A stretch of 64,000 nucleotides of DNA, taken from positions 1,612,001 through 1,676,000 of the forward strand of contig CAWIBU010000003.1 of the NCBI GenBank assembly GCA_963834445.1, read 5' to 3'. Positions 61,639 to 64,000 of this stretch are shown here, piece after piece (the first letter of the stretch is position 1; every line of letters starts with the position of its first letter). Both the position numbers and the translations under genes were made by a program. Below the pieces are notes generated by a model, which was given only the letters and a program-made list of their open reading frames with translations, did not search any database and was not told the DNA's origin. The stretch is from PALSA-350 sp963834445. Its GTDB lineage: Bacteria > Acidobacteriota > Terriglobia > Terriglobales > Acidobacteriaceae.

Positions 61639-62946
61639 TCAATCCGTCCGGTAAACAATCCGTCCTTCACTAATCGTCATCCGCACCCGGCCCAGCATCG
61701 GCCACCCATCAAACGGAGTATTGTGCGACTTCGACTTCGAAGCGGCCGACCGAAACACCCACTCCGCCGCCGGATCAAAAATCACCACATCCGCAAAGGC
61801 CCCCACCACCAGGCTCCCGCGACCTTTCAAGTTGAGCAAATTTGCCGGCTGCGTGCTCAACAGCGTAATCAGGCGGCTGAGCGAAACCTTATGCTTCCGA
61901 TGCAGCAAATCCAGCGTCAACCCCAGCGCTGATTCCAACCCGGTAATCCCATTCGGCGCCCGCTCGAACTCCTGTTCCTTCTCATGCGCCGCATGGGGAG
62001 CGTGATCCGTCGCAATGCAATCAATCGAGCCGTCCAACAGCCCTTCCAGCATGGCCTTGCGGTCCGACTCTGCGCGCAAGGGCGGATTCATCTTGGCATT
62101 TGTGTCGTACTCACCCACCGCGTTCTCGGTCAGCACAAAATGATGGGGCGCCACCTCGCACGTCACGTGCAGGCCATTGCGGCGCGCGCGCCGAACCGCG
62201 TCCAGCGCCGTAGCCGTGGACAAATGCGCCACATGCAGATGAGCCCGAGCCCCCTTCAACTCGCCCAGCAGACGAATATCCCGCTCCACCAAACCGGCTT
62301 CAGCCGCCACCGGCATGCCCCGCAAGCCCAGTCGAAAAGCCAGTGCCCCGGCATTCATCGAGCAACCACCCGTCATGCGCGTATCTTCGGCATGTTGAAT
62401 CACCGGCAGGCCGGCGCGGCCCGCCGCCACCAGCGCCTGGTGCATGATCGCCTCGCCCAGAATCGGCTTGCCGTCGTCGCTGACCCCAACTGCCCCTGCT
62501 GCCTTCAGCGACCCGTACTCGGTGAGCGCCTCGCCCATGCTGCCCCGGGTTGCCGCCGCAATGGGAAACACCCGCGCACTCGGGTTGCGTTCCCCACTCT
62601 GCATCCACCGCGTGGTCTCAACTGAATCATTCACCGGAATCGTATTCGGCATGGCACACACGGTGGTAAACCCGCCCGCTGCCGCTGCCGCCGTTCCCGT
62701 GGCGATCGTCTCCTTGTAGCCCTGCCCCGGTTCTCGCAAATGAACGTGGATATCGACCAGCCCTGGCGAAACCACCAAACCCTGGGCTTCCACAATCTCC
62801 GCATGAGCTTGCTTGGCGGCAGCATTCAACTTCCCGGCTGGCTCCATCGCCGCCACTCGGCCGTCCTTCAGCAACACGTCGCGGTTCGCGTCCACCCCGC
62901 CAGACGGATCGACCACCCGTCCGCCACGAATCAACAGCGCGCTCAA
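61639..62946 (-). CDS. pyrC: Dihydroorotase
   Basis: PyrC cyclises N-carbamoyl-aspartate to dihydroorotate, the third step of pyrimidine synthesis. The 435-aa class I enzyme has VDIHVHLREPG with the HxH zinc ligands, SDDGKPI, a conserved HAED, HLHVAHLST and the catalytic IATDHAPH. The start is TTG at 62946, overlapping the pyrB stop (TTGA) with GAGG 6 bp upstream; an apparent longer frame to 63045 lies wholly inside pyrB. Coupling with pyrB is therefore likely. Confidence 0.94.
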   Translation of the reverse strand: MSALLIRGGRVVDPSGGVDANRDVLLKDGRVAAMEPAGKLNAAAKQAHAEIVEAQGLVVSPGLVDIHVHLREPGQGYKETIATGTAAAAAGGFTTVCAMPNTIPVNDSVETTRWMQSGERNPSARVFPIAAATRGSMGEALTEYGSLKAAGAVGVSDDGKPILGEAIMHQALVAAGRAGLPVIQHAEDTRMTGGCSMNAGALAFRLGLRGMPVAAEAGLVERDIRLLGELKGARAHLHVAHLSTATALDAVRRARRNGLHVTCEVAPHHFVLTENAVGEYDTNAKMNPPLRAESDRKAMLEGLLDGSIDCIATDHAPHAAHEKEQEFERAPNGITGLESALGLTLDLLHRKHKVSLSRLITLLSTQPANLLNLKGRGSLVVGAFADVVIFDPAAEWVFRSAASKSKSHNTPFDGWPMLGRVRMTISEGRIVYRTD

Positions 62947-63971
62947 GCGGTGCCTCGCTTCTTCGGCTTTGCAACAGGCTTCCCCGCCGGCTGAGGCGCG
63001 AGTGCCCGATGAATCAATGCCATGCGGATAGCCACCCCGTTGCACACCTGCGCCTCAATGACCGATTGCGGCCCATCGGCCACCTCGCTCGTGATCTCAA
63101 GCCCGCGAATCATGGGCCCCGGGTGCATCACAATGGCTTTCGGCCCGCTGCCCTGCAGCCGTTCGCCATTCAATTGGTATCTGGCCGTGTATTCTCCGAG
63201 ATCGATGTGCACGCCCGTTAACCGCTCCTTCTGGATGCGCAGCATCATTACCACCTCGGACTGCTTCAGGGCCCGGTCAAAGTCTCTCTCGATGGTGATG
63301 CCCGGCCCAAGTTCCTGGGCCAGCTCCGGCAGCAGCGCCGGCGGTCCGCAGAGGATCACGCGAGCTCCCAGCCGGGGAAGCAACAGCGCGTTCGAGCGCG
63401 CCACGCGGGAGTGTAGGATATCGCCGGCAATCGTAACCGTGATCGACTCCAACAGCTTCTCGCCCGGCCCATCCTCACGCCGTCCCAGCTTAGCCAGCAT
63501 CGTCCGAACATCGAGTAATGCCTGCGACGGATGCTCATGCATCCCATCGCCCGCATTCAATACCGGCAACCCGGTAGCGTGGGCCAAAAGGTAGGGCGCT
63601 CCCGAGGAAAGATGCCGCAGAATAATGCATTCCGCCCCCAGCGCGCGCAGCGTGATGCCCGTATCTTTGAGCGATTCGCCCTTTTCAATGGAAGAAGATT
63701 GCGAACTGATCAGGGCCGTGTCCGCCCCTAAACCCTTGGCCGCCAACTCAAACGAAGTCCGGGTCCGGGTACTGGATTCGTAGAACAGCAGCGCGACCCG
63801 CCGCCGCGCCAGACGGAGCGCGCGCTTCAGGGGGTCCTCGCCTTCGAGCTGCGTTGCCAGACGCAAAATGGCGGAAACGTCCTCAACTGCCAGCGAGGTG
63901 ACGGAGAGCAGCGATCCTCTGTTAACAAGCGAGGCGCGAGGTAGCTCCGGGATGGCGGTGGTTGGGGTCAT
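62943..63971 (-). CDS. pyrB: Aspartate carbamoyltransferase, catalytic chain
   Basis: PyrB joins carbamoyl phosphate and aspartate, the committed step of pyrimidine synthesis. The 342-aa protein has the carbamoyl-phosphate loop ESSTRTRTSFE, the SSIEKGESLKDT loop, HPSQALLD and VMHPGPMIRGLEI at the C-terminus. No PyrI regulatory chain is in the window. The C-terminal tail is basic (PKPKKRGTA-like). The promoter and any regulator such as PyrR lie beyond the right edge; 29 bases remain after its ATG. Confidence 0.95.
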   Translation of the reverse strand: MTPTTAIPELPRASLVNRGSLLSVTSLAVEDVSAILRLATQLEGEDPLKRALRLARRRVALLFYESSTRTRTSFELAAKGLGADTALISSQSSSIEKGESLKDTGITLRALGAECIILRHLSSGAPYLLAHATGLPVLNAGDGMHEHPSQALLDVRTMLAKLGRREDGPGEKLLESITVTIAGDILHSRVARSNALLLPRLGARVILCGPPALLPELAQELGPGITIERDFDRALKQSEVVMMLRIQKERLTGVHIDLGEYTARYQLNGERLQGSGPKAIVMHPGPMIRGLEITSEVADGPQSVIEAQVCNGVAIRMALIHRALAPQPAGKPVAKPKKRGTA

Positions 63972-64000
63972 GGGTGAGTGCTGCAGCGAAGGGTGGGCTA

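Noticed and set aside
62947..63045. N-terminal extension of pyrC
   Set aside because: It lies inside pyrB and adds 33 residues not seen in dihydroorotases; TTG at 62946 has GAGG and couples to the pyrB stop.
1..64000. CRISPR arrays, insertion sequences, prophage or integrase genes
   Set aside because: No regularly spaced repeats and no transposase, integrase or phage-structural proteins were seen on either strand.

Overview
The window looks like a chromosomal segment of an Acidobacteriota (Terriglobia-type) bacterium. The pointers are a large Oar-like TonB-dependent receptor with an N-terminal carboxypeptidase-regulatory domain, a full Tad/Flp pilus locus, high-GC coding sequence, several secreted proteins of lineage-restricted type, and the general gene style. 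I saw no rRNA, tRNA, CRISPR array, insertion sequence or phage module. Lineage is an inference from gene content.

Layout. 1-8.9 kb: a cut-off GT-C-like membrane protein, an acyltransferase-3 protein, mutS2, hemB, and an unusual AMP-ligase/ACP/PlsC fusion. 9-12.9 kb: a lipoate block, lpdA-lipB-E2, whose E2 has two nearly identical lipoyl domains. 13-25.6 kb: a DUF3011 secreted protein, then the Tad pilus locus in two divergent arms (flp-flp-tadV-rcpC-rcpA-tadZ-tadA-tadB-tadC-31-aa peptide-DUF192 leftward; tadE-tadF-tadG rightward). 25.6-31 kb: three polytopic GT-C-like proteins (one split by a one-base frameshift) and a predicted outer-membrane protein. 31-39 kb: a secreted protein, mnmG, a 3-hydroxyisobutyrate-dehydrogenase-family enzyme, an alpha/beta hydrolase, glyA, a 70-aa protein, and a dGTPase gene broken by four single-base indels.

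39-46.4 kb: an Lrp/AsnC regulator diverges from a beta-eliminating lyase of the tryptophanase family. The lyase is followed by the TonB-dependent receptor, a small secreted protein and a secreted beta-propeller. 46.4-52.1 kb: an L-arabinose operon (araD, Na+/sugar symporter, 75-aa membrane protein, fucose/arabinose-type isomerase, araB) behind a candidate LacI-type operator. 52.2 kb: a perfect 32-bp inverted repeat with nested palindromes. 52.3-58.2 kb: the transglutaminase / alpha-E / circularly permuted ATP-grasp / transglutaminase operon, with the Anbu proteasome-like peptidase diverging from it. 58.3-64 kb: a second pyridine-nucleotide disulfide oxidoreductase, DUF4126 and DUF2085 membrane proteins, a lipoprotein, a second structured repeat, and pyrB-pyrC.

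The most interesting points are the lyase, whose two specificity positions match neither tryptophanase nor tyrosine phenol-lyase; the Anbu-linked peptide-modification operon, whose second transglutaminase has Ser where the catalytic His is expected; the operator-like repeat on the flp promoter; the clustered frameshifts in the dGTPase gene; and the fused ligase-ACP-acyltransferase.
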